A DNA stretch of 64,000 bases, taken from contig JAAYAY010000302.1 of NCBI GenBank assembly GCA_012719125.1, forward strand, positions 1-64,000, in the 5' to 3' direction. Position 1 is the stretch's first letter; every line of letters begins with the position of its first letter. Below are positions 43,023 to 52,007 of the stretch, piece by piece. Made by a program: the position numbers and the translations under genes. Source of the DNA: Planctomycetaceae bacterium (GTDB taxonomy: Bacteria; Planctomycetota; Planctomycetia; Pirellulales; Thermoguttaceae). Under the pieces are notes generated by a model, which was not told where the DNA came from, did not search any database, and worked only from the letters and a program-made list of their open reading frames with translations.

Positions 43023-44231
43023 CTAACTCTTCTCATCGGGCGAAATGCCAATCGAGGCCAAGACCTTCGCGGCGAAAGCAAGTTGTTTCGTGCGAAAAGC
43101 CTGGCAGGCCGCATGCTGCTCTTTCTGGATCGTTTCGATGTCTGCGTACATCTCGCCGATAAGCGAGATGACCTGCTCGGCATCCACCTGATCGCTTCGA
43201 ACGAAGAACCGCTCGAATCCCATGGTCTTCATGAAATCGTAGCATTTAGGCTGGTAACCGACCATGATCGCGGGGGTGTACGAGCAGAAGGCGGAGATGA
43301 CGGAATGCAACTTTGTTCCCAGGAACACATCCTGTTCCGCAACACGGGCCATGTAATCCGCAGGGCGGCAATAGACATCGCAGATCTCGATGGCGGACAA
43401 ACCGTTCTTGCAGATTGCCCGTGCCAACTCGGCGTCAACCGCCTCTGTCGGGAATAGCGTGACTTTCCAACCGTGCTGGTGGAGCGATTTCAAGATGGAA
43501 TGAAACTCAGCGGCAACATGTTCCTGGCTGTTGCCCCAGAAATCGGACGTTCTCGACACGTTGATCCCGATTCGCTTCCCTCGCTGCTTCGGTGAAATGC
43601 TATCGCGAGAGTAGTACAGCGCCGGATCGCCAATAATCTCCACGCGTTCAAGACCCATTTCGGAAAGCACTCGCTTCGATTCGCAACCGCGTACGGAAAT
43701 GTATCTGAATCGCGAAAGACACTCACTCCACAGATCCGTCGTTTGGGAGTCGATCTGGAAACACTGAGGATTGAGTGAAGCAATGTGCGCCCGAAAGACC
43801 GGATCAATGACACCCGTACCGAAAGTGCATAGCGGCGTCGTTCTTTCCGCAAAATACGTTACTGCCTCAAGCCAACCGACGCCATACGGGGCGAGGATGA
43901 GCGTGCCGCCACCTAGGCATGAGTATTTGAAGGCTCGCTGGATACCGATTGTCCGATCCAGAACTCGAATGCCTTTGCTCAATGTACAAGAGAACATATT
44001 TGCACCCGTGAGCATCTCATGAATCGCGTCCGCAACCAGGATGTCGCCCAGGTTGTCGTACACACAGCGTATATGCGCGATCGATGAACGCCGCGATCGC
44101 AGCGCGCGCAGCAAGGAGTGAACGCGAGCGAAGTTCAAAGCTAGTGCCTTGCAGGTTGGAGATGCACAATTAGTGAAGCAACGATGATCCGGCTGAATCG
44201 TCAGTACGATGCCCTGATTCGCGGATGCCAT
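43023..44231 (-). CDS. Polysaccharide pyruvyl transferase family protein
   Basis: A 402-residue protein of the pyruvyltransferase family, which adds ketal-linked pyruvate from phosphoenolpyruvate to sugars of exported polymers. The N-terminal block CVYDNLGDILVADAIHEML is the typical N-x-G-D start, followed by FKYSCLGGGTLILAPYGVGW, YISVRGCESKRVLSEMGLER, IGDPALYYSRDS and the C-terminal FLGTKLHSVISAFCSYTPAI (the R/K-x-H-x-x-x-x-A box). The 62-base overlap with the upstream GT4 gene suggests the true start is internal, perhaps a TTG near LNFARVHSLL. It is part of the polysaccharide operon. Confidence 0.87.
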   Translation of the reverse strand: MASANQGIVLTIQPDHRCFTNCASPTCKALALNFARVHSLLRALRSRRSSIAHIRCVYDNLGDILVADAIHEMLTGANMFSCTLSKGIRVLDRTIGIQRAFKYSCLGGGTLILAPYGVGWLEAVTYFAERTTPLCTFGTGVIDPVFRAHIASLNPQCFQIDSQTTDLWSECLSRFRYISVRGCESKRVLSEMGLERVEIIGDPALYYSRDSISPKQRGKRIGINVSRTSDFWGNSQEHVAAEFHSILKSLHQHGWKVTLFPTEAVDAELARAICKNGLSAIEICDVYCRPADYMARVAEQDVFLGTKLHSVISAFCSYTPAIMVGYQPKCYDFMKTMGFERFFVRSDQVDAEQVISLIGEMYADIETIQKEQHAACQAFRTKQLAFAAKVLASIGISPDEKS

Positions 44232-45366
44232 ATTCCTGGATACACATCTTCACGTTTGTCGTCAGGCAGAACTGTTCCTGACAGACTCGTTTGCCGTTTG
44301 CACCCAACGAAGCGCGCAGTTCTGCGTCGCCGCAAAGTGAAAGAACTCCGTCCGCGATAGCACGGGCATCGCCCCGTTCGACAAGGACACCCGTCTGATC
44401 GTTGGCGATCAATTCGGGAATCGCACCAACTCTTGTGCCGATTACGGGCTTGCCCGAGGCCATGGCTTCCGCGATGGTCAGCCCGAAGGCCTCCTCCCAA
44501 TGGGACAGTTGGCAAACGATGTCGCTGGCTGCAAACAATCCAGCTCCAAGCGGATCGCCGAAGTTGCCGAGGAAGGTTACACGATCCGCAAGGCCAAGCT
44601 CTTCGGTCAGCGTTTCATACTCACGGCGCTGCGGACCATCTCCGGCAAGCAGGACGTGGACTTTGTCGGTTTCCTTGCGTATCAGGTGGGCGGCGCGGAT
44701 CAGGTCGTCGACGCCCTTCTGGGGAATCAGCCAGCCTACTTGCAGGATGACAAAATGATCGTCTGGGATGCCATAACTGCGTCGAAGCTCTGCTCGTTTG
44801 TCGGCCCCTGAACGCGCACGCGACAGATCGATGCCGTTATAGATCCGAGCGAGTCGACGTTCCGCAAACACACCTTCCCGACGCCGACAGTCGCGAACAA
44901 AATCGCTGACGGCGATCATCTTGGTCACGGGAGCATACGCCAGGCGCTTGGCCATGCGTTTCCACGCGGGGGACGAATTGCCGCAATATCCCTCGGGACG
45001 CGATATGTGGTCAGTCAGGTAGACATTGGGGACGCCCAGTGACTTGGCAAGCCACGGATAGCGAATTGGATCCAAGAGGTGAAAGTGGGCGGCGGCGGGG
45101 CGATACTTGCGTAGGAGACCTGCAGTGTGGCGAAGCGCCCGGGTGGTTCCGCTGCCACTAAAATCGAGCGACTCGACGTACGTATTCGGCAGTTCAAAGA
45201 GGGGAGCCACTTCATCGGCAGGGGGCGAAGAGAATACGAGCACGCTCTCCCATCCGGCCTCGCCCAGTTGTGCCGACAATTCCCTGGCAAATGTCTGGAG
45301 ACCTCCGACCACGTTCGCCCGGACGCCGAAAGCAGAGAATACTGCCTTCTTCCTATGCTGCTTCAT
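44170..45366 (-). CDS. GT4 family glycosyltransferase
   Basis: A 398-residue GT-B glycosyltransferase, retaining type. The N-terminal domain begins KKAVFSAFGVRANVVGGLQT. The C-terminal donor domain shows VILQVGWLIPQKGVDDLIRA, LLAGDGPQRREYETLTEELG, SHWEEAFGLTIAEAMASGKP (the E-x7-E motif) and VGAIPELIANDQTGVLVERG. Its 3' end overlaps the pyruvyltransferase gene, so translation is probably coupled. The sugar donor is unknown. Confidence 0.9.
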   Translation of the reverse strand: MKQHRKKAVFSAFGVRANVVGGLQTFARELSAQLGEAGWESVLVFSSPPADEVAPLFELPNTYVESLDFSGSGTTRALRHTAGLLRKYRPAAAHFHLLDPIRYPWLAKSLGVPNVYLTDHISRPEGYCGNSSPAWKRMAKRLAYAPVTKMIAVSDFVRDCRRREGVFAERRLARIYNGIDLSRARSGADKRAELRRSYGIPDDHFVILQVGWLIPQKGVDDLIRAAHLIRKETDKVHVLLAGDGPQRREYETLTEELGLADRVTFLGNFGDPLGAGLFAASDIVCQLSHWEEAFGLTIAEAMASGKPVIGTRVGAIPELIANDQTGVLVERGDARAIADGVLSLCGDAELRASLGANGKRVCQEQFCLTTNVKMCIQEYGIRESGHRTDDSAGSSLLH

Positions 45367-45439
45367 CGTGTCCTACTGGGTAGTGCTATAAGGACTGTGG
45401 GAGTCCGATCCATGTCGCGTAGGGCAACTGAGAATCATT

Positions 45440-46258
45440 CTACTCGTTCGGGTCTTTTGTGGTTTTCCTGCCGATCAGTGCATTTCCGCAACTTGGAAAC
45501 GCGGGCAAGTGTGCTCCGAACCAGGCGCGATTGAAAAGGACCGTGGAATTCCGGATGACTCCCTGAGGGAACCGGGCAACGTCCCAGAACTCTGTGGCAA
45601 AGCGGGTTAGCGGTTCAACGCCACAATCCTGGAGTGTCTTTGTCAGGAAAGGGATGTTTGCGATGCGTGCCAAAGGCGCTTGCCCCGGCTCGCTCCAATG
45701 GAACTCGATACCGGCCGGTGTCTTGATGATTTGAGACTTCGATTTCCGCAGCATTCGCACGACGCGGACAATCCCGGCTTCCAGAGAACTCGCATTGGAC
45801 TCAATCACAACGATTGTCCCATTTGGGGCGAGAACTCGGCACAGCTCTTTCAATGCATCGGCCCATCGGAGTATGTGCATCAGAACGCCACGGCAGTGCA
45901 CGGCATCGAACTGACCGGATGAAAACGACAGCTTCTCGAGCCCGCAGCACGTGTACTCGACCCGTTGCTCCAGGCCTTCCACTCGCGCCCTTTCTCTCGC
46001 GCGGTCGAGCATCGGTTCGGAGATGTCAACTCCCGTACAGTGGAACCCGCGTCGGGCAAATCGGAGCGTGTGATCGCCGATACCGCACCCGGCGTCCAGG
46101 ATCCTGGCGCCTTTCGGTTGGTCAAGATATCGAAGCAGCCGGTCCATCAATACATCGTTGAACCTATCCAGTAACCGGTTTCCGCGGTAGGCTGATTCCC
46201 ATACCTCGTGAACGCGTTCATCCTGGAACGCATCGTGCAGTGTGCTGTTTTGGCTCAT
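45440..46258 (-). CDS. SAM-dependent methyltransferase (class I)
   Basis: A 272-residue methyltransferase. Motif I is ARILDAGCGIGDHTLRFARR and the acidic end of strand 2 is CTGVDISEPMLDRARERARV; then FDAVHCRGVLMHILRWADAL and LAPNGTIVVIESNAS. The ATG at 46258, with ggag 7 bases upstream, is preferred to the longer frame starting at 46384, whose first 42 residues are not conserved. In this operon it probably methylates a sugar or a glycan end, but small-molecule roles are possible. Confidence 0.85.
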   Translation of the reverse strand: MSQNSTLHDAFQDERVHEVWESAYRGNRLLDRFNDVLMDRLLRYLDQPKGARILDAGCGIGDHTLRFARRGFHCTGVDISEPMLDRARERARVEGLEQRVEYTCCGLEKLSFSSGQFDAVHCRGVLMHILRWADALKELCRVLAPNGTIVVIESNASSLEAGIVRVVRMLRKSKSQIIKTPAGIEFHWSEPGQAPLARIANIPFLTKTLQDCGVEPLTRFATEFWDVARFPQGVIRNSTVLFNRAWFGAHLPAFPSCGNALIGRKTTKDPNE

Positions 46259-46325
46259 GTGAGGGCTCCGAGGAACAAGACTCGACTGATTTTGCGTCCA
46301 CTGAGGGAGAAGCTGTACAGGCCAG

Positions 46326-47531
46326 CTAGCCGACAAGACTCTCGCCGGCGGAATTGCATTCTGCGATCTGAAGTGGCTCAACATCCGCCGGCTGAGACAG
46401 ATTCATCATCGATCGATAGCGATGGAAGTACGCTTCCCGCATATGATTCAGATTGAACAGAGCCTCGGCCCGTTGCCTCGCCAGCCGGCCCATACTTGCA
46501 CAACGATCAGGATCGGAGATGAGTCGCGCGATCGATTCGGCGAAAGCCTCGTCGTTCCGCGGTTCGGCCAGCAGCCCCGTTTCATCTTCCGAAATAACTT
46601 CGGGCACACCACCGACTCGAGAGCCGATGCACGGGAGCGACGTCGCCATGGCTTCGATCAGCGTCAGGGGAATCGCTTCGGTAATACTGGTAAGTACGCA
46701 GACGTCCGCTGCAGGCAACAAGCGTTCGACGTCGCTTCGGTTGCCGAGAAGAGTGACGTGACCCTGGAGGCCCATGTGCGTGACGAGTTGCTCGATGGCT
46801 GAACGTTCGGGGCCGTCTCCGACAAGGACCAGTCGAACGAGCGGGTGTTCCGACCTTAGGCGGCTGATGGCGCGAATGCTGGTAGCATGGTCCTTCTCCA
46901 CTGATAGCCGTGCCACCTGCATGACGACAAAGTGCTCGTTGCGCAGACCAAGCCAAGCACGTGTTTCCGCCCTGGTGCTTTGGTCGTTTCTGTACCGGCT
47001 GAGATCTCGGCCGTTGAAGATCACTTCGATACGGTCTGCCGGTATTCCCTCGTTGACGGTGAGAGCGTCCATGAGGCAGTGCCCGACTGCCACCATGCGG
47101 TCGGTCGCCCGCAAGAGCAATCGATTCATGAGAACTCGCTTCCAGGATCGCTCATCAGGATAGCGCCGGCCGTGCTCGGTGATCAGAATCGGGCACCTCC
47201 CCCCGAAGAAGCGAGCGAGACCTGCATGCCTGAACGGCCCGATATGATGAGCATGAATCAATCTGACGTCCTGCTCCCGGCAGAAGCGGGCAAGGCGCCG
47301 TGCGCAGCGGAAGTCGATGCCCGGCTGCCGATCGAGGACCTCAACGATTGTGCCTGATTCCCGAAGCTGCTCGCCCAATGGGCCGGCGCTGTCCAGGCAG
47401 GCAAACACGAATCGAAAATCGCCCGCCCCGGCCTCGGCAATCTCCTTGGCCAGCACTTCCGCACCGCCGACTTCCATGCTGAACAGGAGTTGGCAAACCG
47501 TGGGCAAGTGATTGCTGGAGTTCTCAGTCAT
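46326..47531 (-). CDS. GT4 family glycosyltransferase
   Basis: A 401-residue GT-B enzyme. It starts with the acceptor-domain pattern CQLLFSMEVGGAEVLAKEIA and RLIHAHHIGPFRHAGLARFF. The donor domain shows VMQVARLSVEKDHATSIRAI, LVLVGDGPERSAIEQLVTHM, LTSITEAIPLTLIEAMATSL and VGGVPEVISEDETGLLAEPR. It is one of four GT4 enzymes of the locus; specificity is not predictable. It lies 12 bases after the upstream GT4 gene. Confidence 0.9.
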   Translation of the reverse strand: MTENSSNHLPTVCQLLFSMEVGGAEVLAKEIAEAGAGDFRFVFACLDSAGPLGEQLRESGTIVEVLDRQPGIDFRCARRLARFCREQDVRLIHAHHIGPFRHAGLARFFGGRCPILITEHGRRYPDERSWKRVLMNRLLLRATDRMVAVGHCLMDALTVNEGIPADRIEVIFNGRDLSRYRNDQSTRAETRAWLGLRNEHFVVMQVARLSVEKDHATSIRAISRLRSEHPLVRLVLVGDGPERSAIEQLVTHMGLQGHVTLLGNRSDVERLLPAADVCVLTSITEAIPLTLIEAMATSLPCIGSRVGGVPEVISEDETGLLAEPRNDEAFAESIARLISDPDRCASMGRLARQRAEALFNLNHMREAYFHRYRSMMNLSQPADVEPLQIAECNSAGESLVG

Positions 47532-47543
47532 CGTCGTCTCGTC

Positions 47544-48689
47544 TTAGCCGCACACTGGCGCCGGCTGCCGGCAACCGCCAGCAACCAACTGCCGATACAT
47601 GTCTACGTGAGCTTCTGCGCTGCGGGCCAGCGTGAATTCCGCTTCAAGACGTTTACGTCCTGCCGATCCCATCGCTTGCGCTGCTGGCGTGTCGGCCAGC
47701 AGGCTCTCGATGGCGCGAACCATGCCGTCGACGTCCTGATCGTCAACGAGAAGGCCATTCACGTTGGGGGTAACCAAGTCGGGAACACCGCCGACGCGCG
47801 TTGCCACGACGGGGCGCGACCAGGCCATGGACTCGAGGATCACGTAGGGCAGGTTTTCGATGCGAGAGCAAAGCACAAACAGGTCTAACTGGCGGAAGAA
47901 CTCGTCACGATCCATAAGACCCGCAACGGTAACGTGAGATTCCAGCTCCAGATCTCGGACTGTCCTCTCGATCTCCGATCGCTCCGGTCCGTCTCCGGCA
48001 ATCAGAAAGTGAGCCCGAGTGCCGCTGTGCACGAGTCGAGATGCGACACGCAGGAACATGGAGTGGTTCTTCTCGGAACTCAGGCGGCCCAGGATGCCGA
48101 TGACCGGCTCGGCCACGGATCGAAAGGGGCCACAGGTGGGATCGACCGACAAGCTATCCAACCGGATTCCCGAAGGGATCCACTTCAGTCGGTCCGGACG
48201 AATCCCCTTCTCCGACAACTTGCGTTCATAGAACCTGGAGAGGACGATAACGCCCTGGGCGCGTTTGAGTGTCTGGACCTCCAGCCAATCGTAAAAGCGT
48301 TCCTTTAGATCAGGGCTTCCAAGCCAGCCGTGCACCGTGCTGACCCACGGGCAGATTCGACCGAAGCGGACGGCGAGGCCGCCATGGACCGCCGCCTTGT
48401 AGCCCACGACGTGGACGCAATCGACATTCTGGTCGAGGATGTGTCGCCTGATCGCCCTGACGAGGCCCCATGAGAACGGTCGGCGAGTGGGAATCGAAGT
48501 CGCGGGGATGCCGGAATCCACAAACGCCTGTTGAACTCCATTGCCCTGGTTGTGGAGACGAGACTCGTGAATCAACGTGGCGGAGACATCGATCCGTCCG
48601 GTGTCGCGCAGACCGCAGGCCAGGTCGAGCGTGGCGCGCTCGGCACCATAGAGAGCACCGGTGTCCTGCATTACGAAAGCAACGTGCAT
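47544..48689 (-). CDS. GT4 family glycosyltransferase
   Basis: A 381-residue GT-B enzyme. The ATG at 48689 (MHVAFVMQDTGALYGAERAT) is preferred to an in-frame GTG 18 bases upstream. The donor domain includes IGILGRLSSEKNHSMFLRVA, FLIAGDGPERSEIERTVRDL, CSRIENLPYVILESMAWSRP and VGGVPDLVTPNVNGLLVDDQ. It overlaps by the first few codons' leader with the stop of the radical SAM gene (48697), indicating tight coupling. Confidence 0.9.
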   Translation of the reverse strand: MHVAFVMQDTGALYGAERATLDLACGLRDTGRIDVSATLIHESRLHNQGNGVQQAFVDSGIPATSIPTRRPFSWGLVRAIRRHILDQNVDCVHVVGYKAAVHGGLAVRFGRICPWVSTVHGWLGSPDLKERFYDWLEVQTLKRAQGVIVLSRFYERKLSEKGIRPDRLKWIPSGIRLDSLSVDPTCGPFRSVAEPVIGILGRLSSEKNHSMFLRVASRLVHSGTRAHFLIAGDGPERSEIERTVRDLELESHVTVAGLMDRDEFFRQLDLFVLCSRIENLPYVILESMAWSRPVVATRVGGVPDLVTPNVNGLLVDDQDVDGMVRAIESLLADTPAAQAMGSAGRKRLEAEFTLARSAEAHVDMYRQLVAGGCRQPAPVCG

Positions 48690-48696
48690 TTGTTCT

Positions 48697-49788
48697 CTAC
48701 TCGACACCGGCGATCGTCAATCGTTGTCGCTTTTCCTGCTCGTCCATCCGCTTCTCCATGCAGCAACCGGAGACCCACCATTTTGGTCGCTTCTTCCAGA
48801 TCTCACGGGGTGACTGGGTCTTGATATTCCCGACGGGTGGCATGGAACTACACGTCTTGACGTCGCCGTTTGACTGCACCTGGAAGAGTGCCAACGCCGC
48901 ACAACTCGCCTTCTTCTCGTGCGCCGAGTGGGCCTGCGTCGAGACCCGCAGGGCCGCGGGGTCCCGAAAATAGGCCATCATCACCTCCAGGCTCGGGACG
49001 GTGTTGGCGATCGAGAAGCCGTCATGCTTCATTTGTATCAGGCGTTCGACGGCCTTCACTGCTGCCTCGGGGTCATCCGGCCAGTTTTCGCTGTGCTTGT
49101 ACCACTCCGGATCGTCGGCCGTGTTGTAGTTCTGCTCGATCGGCTGGAAGAGCACCTCCATCCCGTCCTGATTGGCATATCGGGCGACATCTTCCAACGC
49201 TCCGATATTGTACGACATGATGACCGTCTTCAACCGAATCGTGTAGCCGAGCCGGTGCTCTTTGCGGACTCGCACCAGTGTGTTGATCGTATTATTCGTT
49301 CGATCGAAGAATCCTTCTCTCCCACGGACTCGATCGTGTGTACTTCCGAGTCCATCGAAGGAAAGCGTGACTCGCCAAGGGTTGGCGAGGGCAAGGTTCT
49401 CGATTTTGGCCTGATCCTTCCAGAAGCCGTGGGTGAGCAACTCCATGAACAGGCCGCTCTGCACCCCGTGCTCGACCAGGCCGATCGTGAACGGTTTGAG
49501 GAGCGCTTCGCCGCCGGTAAGAGTGATTTGAACCGGGCCGAGCCATTGGCGGAAGTCGGTCAGGGCCGCGGCCCACTGTTGTTCCGTTGGTGATTCCTCC
49601 TGGCCGCGGTTCTTCCAGATGTCGCAGTGAACGCAGCGGGCGTTGCAGCGTTCGGTGAGGAGGAACTGGATTGCGGTGGGGCGGCACAACGACGCCAGTC
49701 TCGCGCCCCCCAATGTGCGAAGGCGATTGTTGACACCGTCATAGAGACGTTTGCGAGTCCAGCGAAGGTTGGTTGGGATTGCAGCCAT
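48697..49788 (-). CDS. Radical SAM protein with SPASM-like C-terminus
   Basis: A 363-residue radical SAM enzyme. The [4Fe-4S] motif is CNARCVHC (Cys48, Cys52, Cys55), followed by VQITLTGGEALLKPFTIGLV, the GGE SAM-binding stretch. The C-terminal third has additional cysteines (KKASCAALALFQVQSNGDVK then TCSSMPP, and SGCCMEK) in the pattern of an auxiliary-cluster (SPASM) domain. Such enzymes modify peptides or sugars by radical chemistry. In a polysaccharide operon, a sugar epimerisation or dehydration, or activation of a partner protein, is possible. No precursor-peptide gene is seen next to it. Confidence 0.88.
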   Translation of the reverse strand: MAAIPTNLRWTRKRLYDGVNNRLRTLGGARLASLCRPTAIQFLLTERCNARCVHCDIWKNRGQEESPTEQQWAAALTDFRQWLGPVQITLTGGEALLKPFTIGLVEHGVQSGLFMELLTHGFWKDQAKIENLALANPWRVTLSFDGLGSTHDRVRGREGFFDRTNNTINTLVRVRKEHRLGYTIRLKTVIMSYNIGALEDVARYANQDGMEVLFQPIEQNYNTADDPEWYKHSENWPDDPEAAVKAVERLIQMKHDGFSIANTVPSLEVMMAYFRDPAALRVSTQAHSAHEKKASCAALALFQVQSNGDVKTCSSMPPVGNIKTQSPREIWKKRPKWWVSGCCMEKRMDEQEKRQRLTIAGVE

Positions 49789-49815
49789 GGCATAGCCTTT
49801 CTGTATTTCGTCGTA

Positions 49816-50745
49816 TTATTTTGTCGATATCGATCTCGTGGAACTGCCCAGGATCTCTTGCCCTTCGCGCCTTACCGGTCCCAGTTTTCGATAGAGATTA
49901 TCAATTCTGCGCCGATTGGCGGCCGTCACGATCCGCCGTGTTGCCGTTGACATCGCACCTTCTATCAGTCGCGTAAAGCGTCGTGTCGCCGACAGCTTCT
50001 CGCGAAGTCGTTGCACGGTGCTTGACTTCTTCCGCACGGGGTCGCCGAGTTCATCTCGGTAGTAAGCGAGTTGCTCGTTCTGCCATCGGATTCGTGCGAG
50101 ATATTTATAATAATCCGACAGGGCCGGCGGTTCGTAGAAAACTCGCTGCTCGGTAACCCGAAAAGCGGTTCGCGGAACGAGCGTCTGCACGAATGCATCC
50201 TCACCCACGATTCCGCTGGGAATCCCGTCGAGCTCCCTTTCCTTAAGGGCCCGCTCGATCACGTCTCTGCGAACAGCATAGAAGGCGCCGTTAAGAAAGT
50301 CTTGGGCAAACGGTATCTGCAAAAAACCTGTCAACCTCTTGTCCAGCGGCAGACCTGTCGGTTGCGGTCGAAGTTCCGGGCATACAATAGAAACCGTCGG
50401 ATTCTCAGTCAAGCACTGATACAATCGCGCAACGCACCCTGGCTCTGGAGCAATATCCCCATCGGAAAAGAACAGAACTAGGTTCTGGTTCTCCACAAAG
50501 GCCGTGTTCCAGGCTTCTGGCTTAGACGGTTTTGCCAGTTCGCGTAGTCGGAGATTCGGGACCGTCGCGAGAAGACCCTTCACAACCTCCGTCGTCTGGT
50601 CGGTACAACCGTTTGCGTAGACGACCACGTCGAAATCCACGCCGTCATTACCGGCGCGGATGGCCTGGACGGTTCGCGCGATATGATTCTGCTCGTTGTA
50701 TGCCAACACGCACACACACGCCTGTTTCACGCGAGGAATCTCCAA
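49816..50745 (-). CDS. GT2 family glycosyltransferase
   Basis: A 309-residue GT-A enzyme, inverting type. The nucleotide-binding start is CVCVLAYNEQNHIARTVQAI, then VVVYANGCTDQTTEVVKGLL and the metal-binding FFSDGDIAPEPGCVARLYQC (DGD in place of DxD). GEDAFVQTLVP holds the expected catalytic acidic pair. No membrane helices are evident apart from a short amphipathic tail. It lies in the polysaccharide operon, 27 bases before the radical SAM gene. Confidence 0.88.
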   Translation of the reverse strand: MEIPRVKQACVCVLAYNEQNHIARTVQAIRAGNDGVDFDVVVYANGCTDQTTEVVKGLLATVPNLRLRELAKPSKPEAWNTAFVENQNLVLFFSDGDIAPEPGCVARLYQCLTENPTVSIVCPELRPQPTGLPLDKRLTGFLQIPFAQDFLNGAFYAVRRDVIERALKERELDGIPSGIVGEDAFVQTLVPRTAFRVTEQRVFYEPPALSDYYKYLARIRWQNEQLAYYRDELGDPVRKKSSTVQRLREKLSATRRFTRLIEGAMSTATRRIVTAANRRRIDNLYRKLGPVRREGQEILGSSTRSISTK

Positions 50746-50793
50746 GACCGTGCGATGACTTCTTCCCGACCCAACCCGGGCGCGGGTGATGGA

Positions 50794-51960
50794 TCAGGCC
50801 CTGTCGGCCGAACTGTGCAAAGGCTCGTAGTGAGTTGAATTCCAGCTCTTGCCGGCGCGTCCTGAAATCCAGACCCAAAATGCCAGCCATGCGGCGACGT
50901 TGAGCATGACAAATGAAGCCACGGCAGACCCGAGTCGAGTCCGTCCCACGAAGTCGGACCGGACACCGACCAATACAGCACCGCCCGCAACGACCTGAAT
51001 CCAAGAGAGAATACGATACACGCCTTGGTCGATAGCGAAACCAAGAAGAAGCACGGCAAGTAACAACCAGGGAACGGCAAGCCGCATCAGTTTGTGCGAG
51101 ACAAACTGCCACCAGAGCCGGTTTCTCCTGGGACTAACGACTGCAGGCAGGAGGGCGACGAGCTGGAAGTTGCCTGAAAGCGTGCGGATTTTTCGGCGAA
51201 GTTCGGCTTGCGGCTTCTCGGGAAGCCGGTCGAAAGCGACTGCTCGAGGGTTGTGAGCCACTCGATAGCCCTGGAGAATGACTCGCATGGGCCAATAAAC
51301 GTCGTCGAGGATTGTGCCGGCGGGCACACCATGGAAAAGATGCCGACGAACGGCACAGATCGCTCCGGTCACTCCAACCACGGAATCGAACATAGCTTCG
51401 TTTCGGCGGATCCATTTTTCGTATTTCCAATAGAGTCCGACACCCTGGAGGACGCCGTCTGTGGACTGCAACACAAGATCGCCGCTGACCGCACCCACTT
51501 GGGGATCGCGGAAGCTTTCGAGGAGCCGCTGCAATGCGTCTTCCTGCCAGCGCTGGCGAACGTCGGCAAAGGCAAGAACCTCATGCTTGGCCAGGTTGGC
51601 ACCTTCCGAGATGGCTGCAGCCTTACCTCGGTTTTCAGAAAGCTGCAATACATGTACGCGTTCCAGATCTTCGAGCCGTTTCGTACAAGTGATGTGCCCC
51701 GGACCATCCACTACCAGGATAACCTCACCTTCGACTTGGGAATTGTCGAGCTGCTGCACCAACTCTGCGACGCGTTCGGCAATCCGCTCTCCTTCGTTGC
51801 GCGCGGCGATGACAAAGGACACGGATGGCAAAGTCACCCCCTCTTCGATACGCGACGAACCACGGAGGCAGGCAAACAAGCGGATTGCTAGTGGGTAGAA
51901 GAGATAGGTGTATGTGATGAGGAGTACACAAATCCAGAAGATGGAGATTTCAACGTGCAT
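50794..51960 (-). CDS. Membrane GT2 glycosyltransferase (processive type)
   Basis: A 388-residue GT2 enzyme with an N-terminal helix (FWICVLLITYTYLFYPLAIR), a GT-A domain (SVSFVIAARNEGERIAERVA; ILVVDGPG; LAFADVRQRW; VGAVSGDLVL; GTILDDVYWPMRVILQGYRV) and about three C-terminal helices (VPWLLLAVLLLGFAIDQ, VVAGGAVLVGV, AVASFVMLNVAAWLAFWVWI). The layout is that of chain-initiating or processive membrane GT2 enzymes. Its acceptor may be a lipid-linked sugar. Confidence 0.88.
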   Translation of the reverse strand: MHVEISIFWICVLLITYTYLFYPLAIRLFACLRGSSRIEEGVTLPSVSFVIAARNEGERIAERVAELVQQLDNSQVEGEVILVVDGPGHITCTKRLEDLERVHVLQLSENRGKAAAISEGANLAKHEVLAFADVRQRWQEDALQRLLESFRDPQVGAVSGDLVLQSTDGVLQGVGLYWKYEKWIRRNEAMFDSVVGVTGAICAVRRHLFHGVPAGTILDDVYWPMRVILQGYRVAHNPRAVAFDRLPEKPQAELRRKIRTLSGNFQLVALLPAVVSPRRNRLWWQFVSHKLMRLAVPWLLLAVLLLGFAIDQGVYRILSWIQVVAGGAVLVGVRSDFVGRTRLGSAVASFVMLNVAAWLAFWVWISGRAGKSWNSTHYEPLHSSADRA

Positions 51961-52007
51961 TTTCTTGCTGAGAATCTAGCGACTATCGAGCCGTATTCGT
52001 AAGGCGG

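Noticed and set aside
46259-46384. N-terminal extension of the methyltransferase
   Set aside because: The internal ATG at 46258 has a good ribosome binding site and the extension is not conserved-looking.
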